From Halichondria panicea (taxonomy: Eukaryota > Porifera > Demospongiae > Suberitida > Halichondriidae), in NCBI RefSeq assembly GCF_963675165.1, contig NC_087387.1, forward strand, positions 4,986,990 to 5,050,989: 64,000 bases of DNA, in the 5' to 3' direction. Of this stretch, positions 1-13,815 are shown piece by piece. The position numbers were made by a program, and so were the translations under genes. The first letter of the stretch is position 1. Each line of letters opens with the position of its first letter. The notes beneath the pieces are model-generated. The model was given only the letters and a program-made list of their open reading frames with translations. It had not been told where the DNA came from and made no database searches.

Positions 1-795
1 GCGATGTTATCGAGGTATGCCACGGTACTGGTTTTATGCAGTTACTTCAAGGAGAGAGATAGGAGGATAAACAATGTTCAAGTTACTACCATGCAGCTCA
101 TTGATCCTTACCATGTTTCTGTCCTATGCTTTCCCGTGTTTATATGCTTTCTCTTGCTTGCCTATCAGCATAAGGGTGTAACTGACTGTAACACCGGGAA
201 AGCAGAAAGCATAAAACAGAGAAGCATAGATAGTATAAAAACACAGAAGAGTTAGTATAGGGAAACAAAGTATATCTAGTATATCTATATAATATTTTTT
301 TATTATATAGGAAGTATTCAGTATAGCCATGTAGGTAATACTCATGCAGTGTTAATAAATTAAAACCAGCTCCACCCACCTTTGTTTCTGTAATACAAGT
401 CATGCAGACCTGAGTACCAGTCCACTATAGGCATATACAGCATACCAGTTAATTGATACTCACAGTAAAGGGTATATTGCCATGTTCCAAGATTTTTGTA
501 TAAATCTGCCCAGTGCACTTAATTGGAACAAATAATTCAATTGCTTAATAAGTATAATTATACCTAAACTGTACAATAGATGAAATCACCAGTCAACGTG
601 TTGTTTTATGTGACCTTTACACAGTTATTGGGACTCCGTTTTAATGATTAGTCCAAACTAAAATCTCATGCCATGGCTTCTGTGTATGTACAGGTATGAC
701 CACCAAACAAGGTTATCATACTGGGCACAATAAATTCCTAACATTGAAGTTATTGCAACTCAAGTCTATAATTATCATCCCTAATGCACATGCAG
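1..795. other. Upstream region of gene 1, 5' exon unresolved
   Basis: No exon can be proven here. A reading frame starting with ATG at 74 gives a hydrophobic leader of about 34 residues (begins MFKLLPCSSLILTMFLSYAF) that would suit a signal peptide for gene 1, but I find no good donor that ends it in phase 1, which the next exon at 796 needs. The only phase-1 GT inside it (138) has poor context. The rest is A+T-rich with no recognisable coding sequence. Confidence 0.3.
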
Positions 796-2551
796 GCATT
801 GCAGCCTCTTTCGTTTTCACCAATGGTCAGACGGTACAGGAATCTGCTGGAGTTTTCCAAGCATGTGTTGCATTGAACGAAGCACTCAGCACAGGCAGCA
901 TCACCATCACCGTTGCTACACAAGCTGCAGTCAACACTGAGCGAGGTCAGAGTACATATCAAGTATTTAGTTTAAAAAGCCATTTTATAGGCTATAATAT
1001 TATAATTATTCTTTAGATATATATACCAGTTGAAATATTCATTATAGCAATGTCATAAGAATACTACTTTCTATATTTACACAGGGATTAATTTTGGGAA
1101 TCCAACACCGCAGGCCCTGACCTTTACACCGACTGCTTCTCAGCTGTGCTTCAGCATTCCCATTATCAGGGACAACATTGTGCAACTCGGAGTACAACTG
1201 TTTGCACTATCGCTATCTTCCACTGATATAAATGTGCAACTATCAATGCAACAATTTGTCACCATTGAGGAGAGTGATGGTGAGACTAGTAGTTATTATG
1301 CACTTATAAAGTTAATTGTTTGGCATGTACATTGATTATTGAGCTGGAAGTGTTATAAAAAAGAATCAGATCATCTTAATCGACTAAAGCAATCCCATCT
1401 CTCCCCTCCTCTTTTACTCAGTTCTCGTAGTCGCTCTGTCCAGTTTATCTTATACCGTCCAGGAGGGTATGCCAATACAGATATGTGCTGATGTAGTGAA
1501 TGGGATTCTAGCCTCAGGCAGTTCACTCACAGCCACCGTTACCAGCCAAACAGGCACTGCTAGTGGTAAGACTATAGCGTGACAATGAACTGCATGGAAT
1601 ACAATAAAATTTTCCTAAAATACAATATACATGTACACATTATTACAAGCTGTAAATTAAAGAATATTTAGGCCAAATACTATGTTTTGTAGGCTGCATC
1701 AGTATAGCACTAACATTGGTTACAGAGGAAATCCATTATAAAATGGACATTGAGGAACAAAGTTTTAATTGCCCATTGTATACAGAGGTGGCATTATTTT
1801 GTTGAGGGGTTGTTTGTACAGAACATGTTCATTGAGCATTGGGTGCGGCATTTATATCACAGTATGTACGTTAGCCTTTTTTCAGAGAAATAGCCATTGA
1901 AACGAGTTCCACTGCATTATTGTAGTATACAAATTTAATGCTCGTCAATTGAATCTTTATTCCAGCTGGATCTGACTTTGTGGCAATAGTGTCTCAACTC
2001 GTTTTTACCAGTGAAGTGGTGGCTCCAGTTTGCAGACCAGTCAGTACCATTGACGACTCAAGTATAGAGGCACTGGAATCCTTCACAGTCACCTTAGAAC
2101 CTCTGGCTGGGGCTATTAATCTGGAGGTTGTGAATGGTACAGGGATCGTTTATATCGTCGACAATGATGGTGAGTGAAATACATACTAGTATATTATAGT
2201 GCTCACAAGAGCAGTAAACAGGAGTGTATAGTTATATTTAACTTACTTCTGCATGAGAGTGTCCAATACCACATGTATACATAATATTATATCAATTGAT
2301 AGACAAACTAATTGTGCTACCGTTGCATATGCATGCACAGTTGCAACACTTGGATTCCAGGAGACGGCCATAATGGTAGATGAGGGCAACTTCAACATGA
2401 GCATGCAGCTTGAGGTGTGTGTTGAGCTGATCCTAGAAGCAGGGCAAGAACTTGAGAGGCTTGTCAATGGATCAGCAATCACTGTAGCTAATACAGCATC
2501 AGGTATATAATTATAATTAACCATAACACAGTTAGAACTGTTTTTAGTAAT

Positions 2552-2587
<36 letters not shown>

Positions 2588-4558
2588 CATTATCGGAAGA
2601 TTAACAAACCACTTTGTGATTATTAACCCATACTGTGCTTAACAACTGTTTCTTGTATTTCAGCTGGACAGGACTTTCTTCCTTTGACACAGTCTTTAAG
2701 TTTCGATTCCACCAACAGGAATGGCGACCTCTTCTGTTTCGAAGTGACAATCATCGGAGACGACACTATTGAGCAAAATGAGACCTTCAGAATTAAGCTC
2801 ACCTCATCGACAGAGGACACTGTTGATCCCAAAGAGGTCACGATTACTCTCATCCACGACGGAGACGGTGGGTATACAAAATAATCATGTATAGTCTATC
2901 AAACTATAGTATCAATTTTAGCCTGAGGTTTTTTCTTCAGATTTAGCCAAAAGCAAACAGTAATCTAACAGCACAATACACTCATTTATAACTCACATTG
3001 GTTAGTACAAAGTCATAATTATGGTCACTAAACTCTGACAGAGTAACATTTTACTGACATAATTCGAGGGTGGTCTAAGTATAAACTAAACAAAATTGTT
3101 TCTTTCACTACAGTCAATGTCTGCCCAATGCTGCCCAACATTTCAAATGGCCAGGTGACAATTACCGGGTTCGGTTTGAGAGAAACAGCTACCTACACCT
3201 GCAACACTAACTTCACGCTAGTAGAAGGAGCCATTACCCGGGAATGCCAGTCGAGTGAAGCCAGTGGGCTGTGGTCAGGGAATGAGCCTCGTTGTGGTGG
3301 GTGGTGCAGCATGTAGACACATTGACAATGCTATATACATGTGCATGTCTACACATGCACTGACCATATACCCAAAAACAGTGAATGTTTAGCCTGCGCT
3401 TTGGTTAGCCCTGTACTTGTTATGCCCTATAACTAATACATGTGAAGTAACTATAAATACTGTACTTTGGCATAGCTTTCAGTCCATCTACATAATTATA
3501 TTTATGCATGCTATAATACACCTGCACACTCGTGCACACACACAGTTAGCCTTGTGCTTATATACTACTTCCCCTTCCAAACACACACACTATACAGTTC
3601 CGATGTGCCCCATCTTTATGATCGAACAAGGTACTATCCAAATCACGGGAGACTCAGCAACTGCAGAGTGTTACGATGGCTATGAGGTGTCAATGGGTGA
3701 TGTCGTGAGATATTGTCAACAAAACTATACATGGAGTGGCACAGAGCCGCAATGCACACGTGAGTTAGTTACATACATTTCTGGGAAATTTCGGCACAGA
3801 TTTTGGAATTCTATGGAAACATTAAAGGCTGGTTGAAGTTCCCTTCCTAGATGAGGTCACTAGTATAATTAGTTGTTTATCTAATTCTTATTGTCACGAG
3901 TTTAAAAATGTGTAACATTATACCGTTCATTTCTATGAGTTGCATTGCACTGTTGCTAAGTGTCTAAGCATGTGGTTAAACATTACAACCATTTTTGCGA
4001 TGAAGACAGCCTTTCAAATACGATGTATTGGCACCGAGCAACACAAATGCAATGCATGCATGATTAGGTTTGTTTCCCGCGTGCAGTTGTTGACTGTGGT
4101 ACCCTACCGGATGTCATGAATGGAATCGTGACGCATGAGGATACTGTATACCAGTCCACGGCCATGTACATGTGCAACAGTGGCTTCACACTGACGGATG
4201 GGAACAGTCAGAGGACTTGTGATATTAACGGAGATTGGACAGGAGAGGAGCCAACGTGCAGTAAGTTATTCCAATGCCAATATATGATTATGCCGATCTT
4301 TTGTGTTTTACAACAACCGTTAAACAATACAATTCTATACCATAATAGTTATTATAATAATTATAAGGCACCAGAATTGTCATTGCCCCATAGTAATTAT
4401 GTCTACAGTGTGTACACATAATTGAAGAAAATTTATGGCAAACTTTCACTGATTTATTTTAATTATTTTTAGATGGTGCATTGAAGACCGTGGTGCCTTC
4501 TGGAGTGGTCATGACGCTGCTGACAGTACTTATGGCTACTCTATTGGCTAATCTTTAA
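796..4558 (+). CDS. Calx-beta/CCP surface protein, GPI-anchor-like C-terminus (gene 1, 5' partial)
   Basis: Exons read from sequence: 796-945, 1085-1279, 1422-1565, 1966-2169, 2341-2502, 2664-2867, 3114-3296, 3598-3759, 4087-4260, 4473-4558; all introns are GT-AG and phase 1. The first acceptor could instead be at 805. The first six exons form three Calx-beta domains, two exons each, the second and third starting with an AGxDF motif and ending near DNDG or DGDG. The next three exons are one CCP/sushi domain each (four Cys, WSGxEPxC-type ends). The last exon encodes a short hydrophilic stretch and then a hydrophobic run ending LMATLLANL at the stop, with no basic cytoplasmic tail, which looks like a GPI-attachment signal rather than a TM domain. 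Visible product is about 553 aa. Calx-beta domains usually bind calcium and CCP domains mediate extracellular binding, so an adhesion or recognition role is inferred. The signal-peptide exon is missing or unproven. Confidence 0.85.
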
Positions 4559-5664
4559 GTAATTCACAACTTCACACCCTAAGGTGAATGATTGCATGTA
4601 CACAGGGCAGGCTACAAGAAACATAGAATGATAGTAAATTCTGGATAATTTATGTTATTGAATTGTAACTCTATACAATGCACACACACACACAGATTTT
4701 ATTGAATGCTACACAACTGAACAATATATAATTATTGTATGTATAAAAATTTAGTAGGAGCTTTTTCTTATTGTTTTTTATAATTATGTGTCGCAGAATA
4801 ATTTTTTTTAAATGACTTTGTAACAAATATGAAATGAATTGTGACGTATCTGATTATAAAGTTGAGTACCATGAACCGAATGCATGGGCACACGAACCAA
4901 ATAAGCATATACATGACAATCGAATAATTGTACCGTCAACCAACACAATTAGTATTACAAAAAATACATCTATTTGATGTGGTTTACCTTATTGTTAACT
5001 ATTATAAACAGGTACTAATTTTAGTGAATTTGTAATTAACGCTAAAGTAAGTACGCGCTAATAATAATAATTAAAAAATTATGAATCTCATTAATGTACT
5101 TTTGAGAGTATGCTAGCCCTTTTTTCATCTGTATCTGACTCCAAACTTTCCATTCAACCTTAAAACTCATACTTGTACATCTTTTGACTAATATTATATT
5201 GTGGTATTGAATTTGCTACAAATCCGCCAAAATTAGTACCCTAAAAACAGAGAAAAATCTGAACACGCTAAAATTACTACCCGTCTATAATAGTAACATT
5301 AAGGTAATTTCAGCAAATAGACATGATTTGCTCAAGTGCTTATTGTGACAATGATGACAATGATGACCCACAAGTTATGGCCATGATGTGCCGATAAACT
5401 GATAAACAGAATCTGATAGCACAAACAATCTCTTCCGAGCAAAGCACAGAATCCCATGAAGCACAACACTGCATATTTGAAAAGGTAACTAGCACTTGAT
5501 AGTACCTAGTTACACCTTTCATAAACAAACATTTAATCGTTTCCAAACACATTTCAATATCTCAGATCTACAGTACTGTTGTTAGTTTTAACGCTGTGTT
5601 TCAAAAAGTGAAGGAATATTGACAGAGCTGTAATTATTATAGCCATTTTCAGAGAGCAACACGA
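4559..5664. other. Intergenic, A+T-rich
   Basis: This is 3' flank of gene 1 and upstream flank of gene 2. It holds a short CA run near 4680 and many A/T homopolymers. No coding exon, RNA gene or clear repeat is visible. The promoter of gene 2 should lie in the last few hundred bases, but I see no diagnostic element. Confidence 0.5.
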
Positions 5665-8600
5665 ATGAGAATGTCTTATAGAGTAGTACTGCTGGTTGTA
5701 ACTACCTTCTGTGGGTACCTCTGTTCTGTGAATGCATCCGGTAAGTTAAGTGTGCTAATAATTACAAATAATTATGATAAAATAAAATAAAAGAATGATA
5801 AATTATATCTACAACAGAAGAACATTGTTCATTGTAAATCAGGTCCACTTGAACACAAGGGCTGCTTTAACAAATTTTCAATTCTCAACTTCTGTAGCAT
5901 CTCTTTCGAGCAGTACTATCGTCGTGAATGAAGGAGACTCAGCTCAACTGTGTGTCAATATTGATGAGCCTCAAGATGTGACTGTACAGTTGCTAGTATC
6001 CATACTTACAACCACACTGAATGAAGGTACTTAGTTTTGCTATATAGAAACCATGTAGTCTATACTGTTTCAAATCATGCTGTGATTATTTCGTGCAGGC
6101 ACCGATTTTGACATATCCAGTAACGAGTTACAGTTTACTGTTGACGGGCCGACTCAGATATGTTTTGACATAGAAGCCTATCCTGATGATATTGTCGAGA
6201 ATGGGGAACTGTTTCAAATAAGTATCGGTGGGACGATCACTGTTGGAGCTATTGGTTCTACCCTCGTTACCATTAGCGATGCAAGCCGTAAGATGTGATG
6301 CATGCATGCAGTGTAGTTGCATTACATATATGTGTACTGTCGATATAATTCAGGTATCGATGTCAGCCTCACTCAGGAAAACTACGCAGCAGTGGAAGAG
6401 ACAGTGGATACTTCTGTAATGGTGTGTGCCATGATCGTTAGTGGAAGCATACAAAGACAAGTTACGGTCACACTCGATACAGTTGACATGGGAACAGCTT
6501 CTTGTAAGACACTATTTAATCACTGGAGTTATCTTCATATTGCACTTTCCCTTTGAATTCTCCCTCCACAGCTGCAGACGATTACATACCTTCAGGAGCT
6601 GTCTCAAAGACATTCAGCCCGATAGACGCCAGCGAGCCACAGTGCACAAATATTGCCATTCGAAGCGATGACATTATTGAAGAGGTTGAGACATTTATGG
6701 TCAGTTTAACAGCTGGTGTGGATGCTGTAAATGTCATCATTGGCGAAGCTACAGTCTCTATAACAGACAATGATGGTAAGTAGACATTAATACCCATAAT
6801 TATTGAACTATGGCATACCCCACTTCCTACTGTACAGTATAGCTCTTAACAGCCACTAACAAACAAGTTTGAACTCCATGGCAGGTTCCCAGATCCCAAT
6901 TAAATGAGTACAAAACAACCCCTTAAAAGATATCACCATACATTTTGTATATTTAAATACTTGCTAACGTGTCTATTAAACGGGATTTAACCTAATTTGT
7001 CAGATCTAGATACTAGATTACAATGCCATTCTTTAAAACAAACACTCCACTCTGTATTAAAGGTGTCAACTTGGCACTGTCCTCACCTTCGGTGGCCATT
7101 CCAGAGGGAGACAGTGGATTGACTGATGTTAATATCGATCTGACGGTGGCCTTAAATGGACTCACTCTGGACAGAGCCATCACAGTGTTGGCCAATACAG
7201 TAGATGTAACAGCAAGTGAGTTTGTCATATGAAATAATTATAGGCTAGGCAAGTAGATCATTTATGTGTCCGCTATAAAAAGTGATTCCACGGCATGTAT
7301 TAAACAGCAAATTTATACAACTATACAAAGTCACAAAATTGTTTTACAGCTGTTGGAAATGATGACTTTATTCAATTGGTCAACGAGCCATTCACGATAC
7401 CTGCCACGGCTGCTGATGGAGATAGTTTCACTTTCACTGCTCAAATTGTTGGTGACCTAGTGGAGGAGAACACAGAGCAGTACATAATTCGATTTACTGC
7501 AGAGAATGAGAATGACGCGTTCGAACTTAGTCAAGTATTTGTGAGGATACAAGATGATGGGGATGGTAAAAAGAATAATTATGCAGCTATAAGATTCACA
7601 TTATTTGATTACTCACAGTGCTATCTCTCTCATATATATTGGAGAAGTTTTAACAAACTATTTTACTCACTCACAATGCAGCTGTGAGAGATTGTGCAGC
7701 TCTTGCTGATCCCGCTAATGGTCAGGTGACTGTAAGCCCAGATACACTGCAAGATTCCATTGCTACCTACTCTTGCAATGTTGGATTTAATCTCAATGGA
7801 GGCGAGACTAGAACTTGTTTAAACTCGGGCTGGGGAGGAGAAGCGCCAACTTGCCAGGGTGAGGAAATTGATTATGTAGTTTGTCGGGCTTGCCTTTAAA
7901 GCACAGTACACTTGCTATCAGTATAATAATTGTATGCGTACACAATAAATCACAGCACATTAATTTACCAAAATAACTTGATCGTTTAGCACATACCTCA
8001 CTGAGCTGATACCTCTTTCCATGCAGTTGTCGACTGCGGAACTCTTACGGATCCACAGAACGGAATGATTCAAACATCCAACACTAACTACGAGGGTCTG
8101 GCTATCTACAGCTGTGTGTCTGGCTACGAGCTTGACACTGGTGCCGTCACTGTGACTCGGACTTGTCAGTTAAACAGCATGTGGTCTGGAACGGCTCCTC
8201 AGTGTGTCCGTAAGTTGATGACCAACGAATCCACAATTTTGTGTTTAGTTGTGTTGATCTACACAAAACTAAAATTAACACCTAAACACTAGCTGTGAAT
8301 GTATTAATCTCACATACACTCTCCCCTTTAATTTTTGTCTTATGGCTACCATTTTCTCGCTACATACAGGAGTAACTTGTCTATTCCTTACTGATCCAAC
8401 TAACGGACTTGTGCGATACCCCAACGGTGGAACTTCGTTTGGAGACACTGCAGAGTACGAATGTGACGCAGGTTATGACCTCACGGGAACTCCTGTGAGG
8501 ACCTGTCAGGCCAACAGGGAGTGGTCACTCACACCACCCTCTTGCACACGTAAGTATACACCCTAACATTGTCTAACGATTGATCAACCAGTTTGATCTA

Positions 8601-11600
8601 AGCACATAATTAGTATCTCTCTCAAAGCTACTGAACTTTGTTTTGGGTATGATTACCACTATATAGTGTTCTAACAAATGTGTGTATCCAATTTATATAT
8701 GCAGCTGTTAGTTGTGGGGAGCTAAGCAACCCGGAGAATGGGATCGTTGAGGTGCCCTCTAATCTGTTCCCAGGCACGGCTACATACTCTTGCAATCCTA
8801 ACTTTGAGTTGGTGAACGGTCCTCAAGTTAGAATGTGTCAGGCAAACGAAACATGGTCGGAAATTGCACCAAGATGTCAGGGTGAGAAAACTCTATAATA
8901 TAGTTGTAAAAGATTTACCTATAATCGAGGAAGCAGTACAGGAGAGGATCGAGCCCTTTTAACCGCCACTCCTGAAAAAGGACCCAACTGTAATATAGGC
9001 GTGACAACACTCAGAACAGTTAAATGTACAAATAACCCCTCAACAAAAGTCATTCTGATAAAGCATGGCCAAATCTTTGTTCCCCAATGTTAAAAGGAGT
9101 TTCCACATTACATTACCGCGTAACTATAGCCATGCACTATGATGTATTAAAGCAGAGCCTTACGTAGAGTAAACATATTAAATTCACTTAACCTATTAAT
9201 TTAGAATGTGTAATCACATTGCCTCTCTGTTGCAGTGATAGAGTGCCCTACGTTAGAGAATCCAGACAACGGAGAAGTGAACATTCAGGTTGGAATCAAT
9301 GGAGACACCACGGCAACGTATAGTTGTAATGAAGGTTATGAGCTAAATGGAAACAATATCAGAAACTGCGAGGCCAATTCACAATGGTCAGGAACTGCTG
9401 CTACCTGTGAAAGTAAGTGCTGTATGTATCATTATATAAGGAAGCTTAGCAAATAAACTGACAAGTACTATACTTATACTCTATTTAATTCCTTATCATG
9501 CACTAGTTATTGAGTGCGCAGACCTAGTCGACCCTGAGAATGGAGCCGTCACTGTCGGTAGTAACACATTCCAATCCGAGGCTATGTACAGTTGCAACAG
9601 TGGTTACGATCTCAGAGGTTCCTCTACAACTGTCTGCCAGTCTAACTCAATATGGAGCAATGGGCCTCCTTTCTGCGACAGTGAGTAGATTTATATAGAT
9701 ACTATAATAGTTGCTGTATGGGAACAATAAGCATGCACAGACATACCCCCATAATACAAACACTACCAGTAATTATACATGCACGACTGAAATTTAAATT
9801 TATTCCACAATCTAGTTGTGGTCTGTGATGGTCTGAGCCCTCCTGTGAATGGAACTCTATTGCTCAGCAGTGTGGTGTTCAATTCTCAAGCAACATATGG
9901 CTGTAACTCTGGCTTCATGATCAACGGACCGACGGTCAGAATTTGTCAACAAACCGGTTCGTGGTCAGGAAATGTCCCAACTTGTGAAGGTGAGTACTCA
10001 CATTATTAGTGGCAACAGATAATTATGTATAAAGACTATAGATTAGTACTTGTAAGAAGACACTGCATGCAGCTACCGTGGCTGTTGTCCTGCAATCGAT
10101 ACTCATTTAACCTTGCACCTCCTGCAGAGATATTATGCCCCGAACTGGAAGTGTCTCAGGGCACGATCAACACTACCAACGGCTACAGGACTAGTTCAGT
10201 GGCCACAGTACAGTGCAGTGATGGCTACAGACTCAGTGGACAAAGCTCCCTTACATGTCAGATTTCAGGAGAATGGACAGACAATGAGCCCACTTGTGAA
10301 CGTAAGGGAATTAGTATTATACCCATTAATGGTTGGCAATTATTATATCCTCTGTACATACGTATACTCTTCAGGTATTAATACAGTACACACAATCAAT
10401 ATAGCGTACAAGATCTGCAATCTCAAATGCGTGTAACTTTAAGATGTCTCATAAATATATATATAATCATATATAATCATAGCAACCAGAGACGATTGCA
10501 ACACTATATGTTTCAACACTATGCTAATGCAACTAGGACACAGTTTACTAAATAACAATTAAACAATTATTATTGATATCTGACACTAGACAACGCAGTA
10601 AATAGATGTTGTACCAACACTCCACCTTAGTGACAGTACAATGCCGGTGACATGCCTTACAAGAGAAACACGGGGGAATCATTTGGTATGGAATGTCAAC
10701 AATAACAGGCTTCAGTCCCAATGCACATTCCAACTATAGCAAATAGATATCGTAGCAGTTTGCTTCCTTTGGAAAGGTCCAAGGGCTCAAAATCTGTATA
10801 CATCACAGTATAGTAGTGCATGCTAATGGCAGACTGGCCTGGTGCTTACTGCTTTACGCGTACGTGTATAATCACAATAGCTCTCATCATTTATACTTGG
10901 GCTTGCTTAACCACAGAGTGAGTGTATAGGAAACCCCTGTGGTTTAATTGATCGATCAAGTGGTCAAATTCGAAATAAGAAAACTGCCAAATGGTACACT
11001 ATAGTATGCGATTGTCTTGGTAATTGATACGCATGTGCAAATAGAAATACCATGCAGACCACTTTTCTCTTCTCAGCGGCTATACTCGAGGTTATAGAAT
11101 ACAATTACAGCAACAAAGTGCAAAACCCTGATCATAATTGAGGGCTGATATATAAATGTGTGTTTGAATATACGCATTCATACACACACTCCTACCTAAA
11201 ATAGCCAGTTGCTAAAAACTCACTCGAATAATTCTCTCCCTGCAGTTATCCAATGCCCTAACATCACCACCGTTGCTAATGGAGATATTGCATTCACCAA
11301 CAGTACCCAGCCTGGTTCAGTGGCGAATGTGACGTGTGACGATGGTTTTGAGTTCAGTGGGTCGGAAACACGCACCTGCACAATGAATGGGGTGTGGTCA
11401 GGAAATGAAAACTTGTGTTCCCCATCAATGGGCCCAAGTGAGTGATTTGAGAGTGAGAGTGGTGATTCTGCTAATGATTAACCTTTTTCAAATTACCTAA
11501 AATAATTTTACAATCTAAGTTTTGCAAGCGAACAATGATTTCATACAAGCATGCCAGTATAAAATTGTAGGTATTTTTGAATACGGTTGCGCAATATTAC

Positions 11601-13514
11601 TCGCACCTCAAATTGTTCCTTCACCTACAGATAATGGACTAACCAGTCTTCTTGATCAGACTACAATAATTGGCATAGCAATTGGTGGAGCATTGTTCCT
11701 GATCATCCTTTTTGTCATCGTGACAATTTCTGTTTGTGTATGCTGCAAAATAAGGAAAAATAAGATATATAAGAAGTATGTTCTCCCCTACAGAAGCTAC
11801 ATATACGGTGAGTGTGTATAAGTTAATTTATAAAAATAACGGGTGGAAGAATCGTAAAATTATAATATTTTTATACGGTTATCCCTTTACTGGTCAAAAT
11901 GTTGTAAATATTACCAAGAGTGCAATTATTACAACAACAAAGGAGCATGTGTCAATATTGATCAATGTTGATATTGGATTGTGTGGTAGATTGGAGTGTC
12001 ATGAATGCGATTATCCTTTGAAGTTTTGCTGAGCTGTTCAATAAGCTGACACTGGAACTGGATTGGCTCTGGAAGTACTATTGACTTTGAACTCTGGTGA
12101 TCCTTAACTGCTTATTCTCCTGTTCAGCCATTGTCTGTGGCTACTGCTCCCATCTACACCACCTTTAAAGATGCTAAGTTATACTTTCTCCAGACACAAC
12201 TCATCTTTTGTGTGTCCTACTGTATCCCTTTACCGGTCAAATTGGAAGGTTTAGACCAGCTATATACAGCTTTTAAAGGCCACACATACTTCCATCGAGG
12301 CAGCAGCAAGGCATAATCGACTGGTTAGTGTGTGTGTGTGTGCACAACCATTGACCCACGCCCATCTTCTAAGCCAATTAAGTCTTCATTGGGGGGGGGC
12401 GGCGATTAAATCAAGCTAAGTTGGTGGGTTGGGCCGGCTGACCACAAATTCAAACTAAAGTGATGACCCTTTTCTCCACGGTTGCGAACGACCTGGAAAG
12501 GGTAAGGTAGGTTTACTAGCAGGGGCGTAGCCAGGAGGGTGCTAGGGGTGCTCGAGCACCCCCAACCAGCCTGAGTCAAGTATACAAATCACAGAGAAAC
12601 GTATTTGATTATCCACCTGAGCACCCCTATCTTAATTGCTGCAGTTAGGCTGTTAGCTAGCTAGTATATAGGCAAGGAAAACGATTCAGTCTCTATACTG
12701 TGAGCTATTCTGGCTTAAATCTATAAACTAGTTCTCTTTTGTGACCAGCTTCTCAATGCAAATAAACATTCAGCCACACCCAACTTGGCAGATAAGTTAA
12801 TTATTACATCATAAATAAGAGGTGTGGTTTCTGGTCAACCAGATTTCAGCGCTTCGCGCCCTCTTTTATCTATGATAGCACCTCTTTCTCCAAAATCCTG
12901 GCTACGCCCCTGTTTAGTGCATGTACATGTAGTCTACAGCCTCGAGACATCTAGGCCAACATGCAGGTTCAAGCTTCTTAGCTTGCTCGCTTTTATTCGC
13001 CACACATGTTATATGAACTAGCATGCAAATAGCTTATAAGGCACTCCAAAGTGATACTCTGGTTTCTGGTCCCGAAGAATCTCTAATCGCATGCGGGCGG
13101 ACGGCTTTTATCATTATCTAATTATTGGTTTCACTAGGAGTACTCCTGGTTTCACCTTACGAATAACAAATGAATATCATTATCACACTATTTTGTATCA
13201 CATGGACCACTGTGCGCATGCGTAGTAGAAGATGAAATAGAAATCCAAGAATAATGCAGGTGGTGGACCAGAAACTAGATTGTTACTTGGAGTGGCCTAA
13301 TTACAGAGGCATGAATAATGCAAACAATTCACAATTTATGATGTTTTGTGCATGCTGCAGATGACAAAATTTAATAATACTATGTTACTCTCCTCTTGCA
13401 GCTAACACTCAACCCACCAGTGGAGGTCCCCTGTCTGATACGGAGATAAGACAGTGGGAGAGTGAGACCAGACAGCATGCAGTAGATGCGGTGGATGCTC
13501 TCCAGAACCACTAA
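5665..13514 (+). CDS. Calx-beta/CCP transmembrane receptor-like protein (gene 2)
   Basis: Eighteen exons: 5665-5740, 5898-6026, 6099-6287, 6354-6503, 6572-6775, 7063-7215, 7350-7565, 7682-7858, 8027-8209, 8370-8549, 8705-8881, 9236-9412, 9507-9680, 9816-9989, 10128-10301, 11246-11437, 11631-11807, 13402-13514. They sum to 3015 nt (1004 aa), all joined in phase 1. Exon 1 is a signal peptide (begins MRMSYRVVLLVVTTFCGYLC). Exons 2-7 make three Calx-beta domains, two exons each. Exons 8-16 are nine CCP/sushi domains, one exon each, with the usual four cysteines and a Trp before the last Cys. Exon 17 carries a TM segment (IIGIAIGGALFLIILFVIV) followed by CC and a lysine-rich, tyrosine-rich stretch. 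Exon 18 is a short acidic tail ending DALQNH. The gene is a longer cousin of gene 1 and lies in tandem with it. The exon 2 acceptor at 5898 was chosen because it alone restores phase with exon 1. No ligand can be inferred. Confidence 0.9.
11808..13401. other. Long last intron of gene 2
   Basis: The intron holds a GT run near 12330, a G-run near 12391 and the TIR element at 12520-12912. A short open stretch near 12128-12178 begins after a possible acceptor, but in the phase required by exon 17 it reaches a stop at once, so I do not call it an exon. Confidence 0.55.
12520..12912. mobile_element. Non-autonomous TIR element, hAT-like ends
   Basis: The 393-bp stretch has inverted termini beginning CAGGGGCGTAGCCAGGA. 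The flanks TTTACTAG and TTTAGTGC share only four of eight bases, so an 8-bp target duplication is at best decayed. It contains no coding capacity. A shorter relative is at 21242-21466. The hAT assignment is a guess from the CAGGGGCG-type end. Confidence 0.5.
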
Positions 13515-13815
13515 CAATCCAATCACCAGTTCACCTGCATGTGTTTAACAATAGCTACTTTATTATTATACATTATACTACTATGATTATAGCCAGTGCA
13601 TCCTCACCTGTTGATTTTTTGTCACAACTATATTCCATAAATATTGTGTTTGATCTATCAAAGAGGAGAGTTGTTGATGAGAGGCTAGGGGTCAATGTCC
13701 CAATGTAATGTCGTCATGGCGGCGTTAATTCGAGGCTTTTACGGTGACTGCGCATGTGCAAAAAGTCTAACTGCAATGTGATAATTCTTTAGTCTAAAGC
13801 TCTGCTCCCTAAGCA

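Noticed and set aside
12128-12178. Possible exon of gene 2 reading PLSVATAPIYTTFKDAK
   Set aside because: In the phase required by the preceding exon it reaches a stop, and joining 11807 directly to 13402 gives a full in-frame product.
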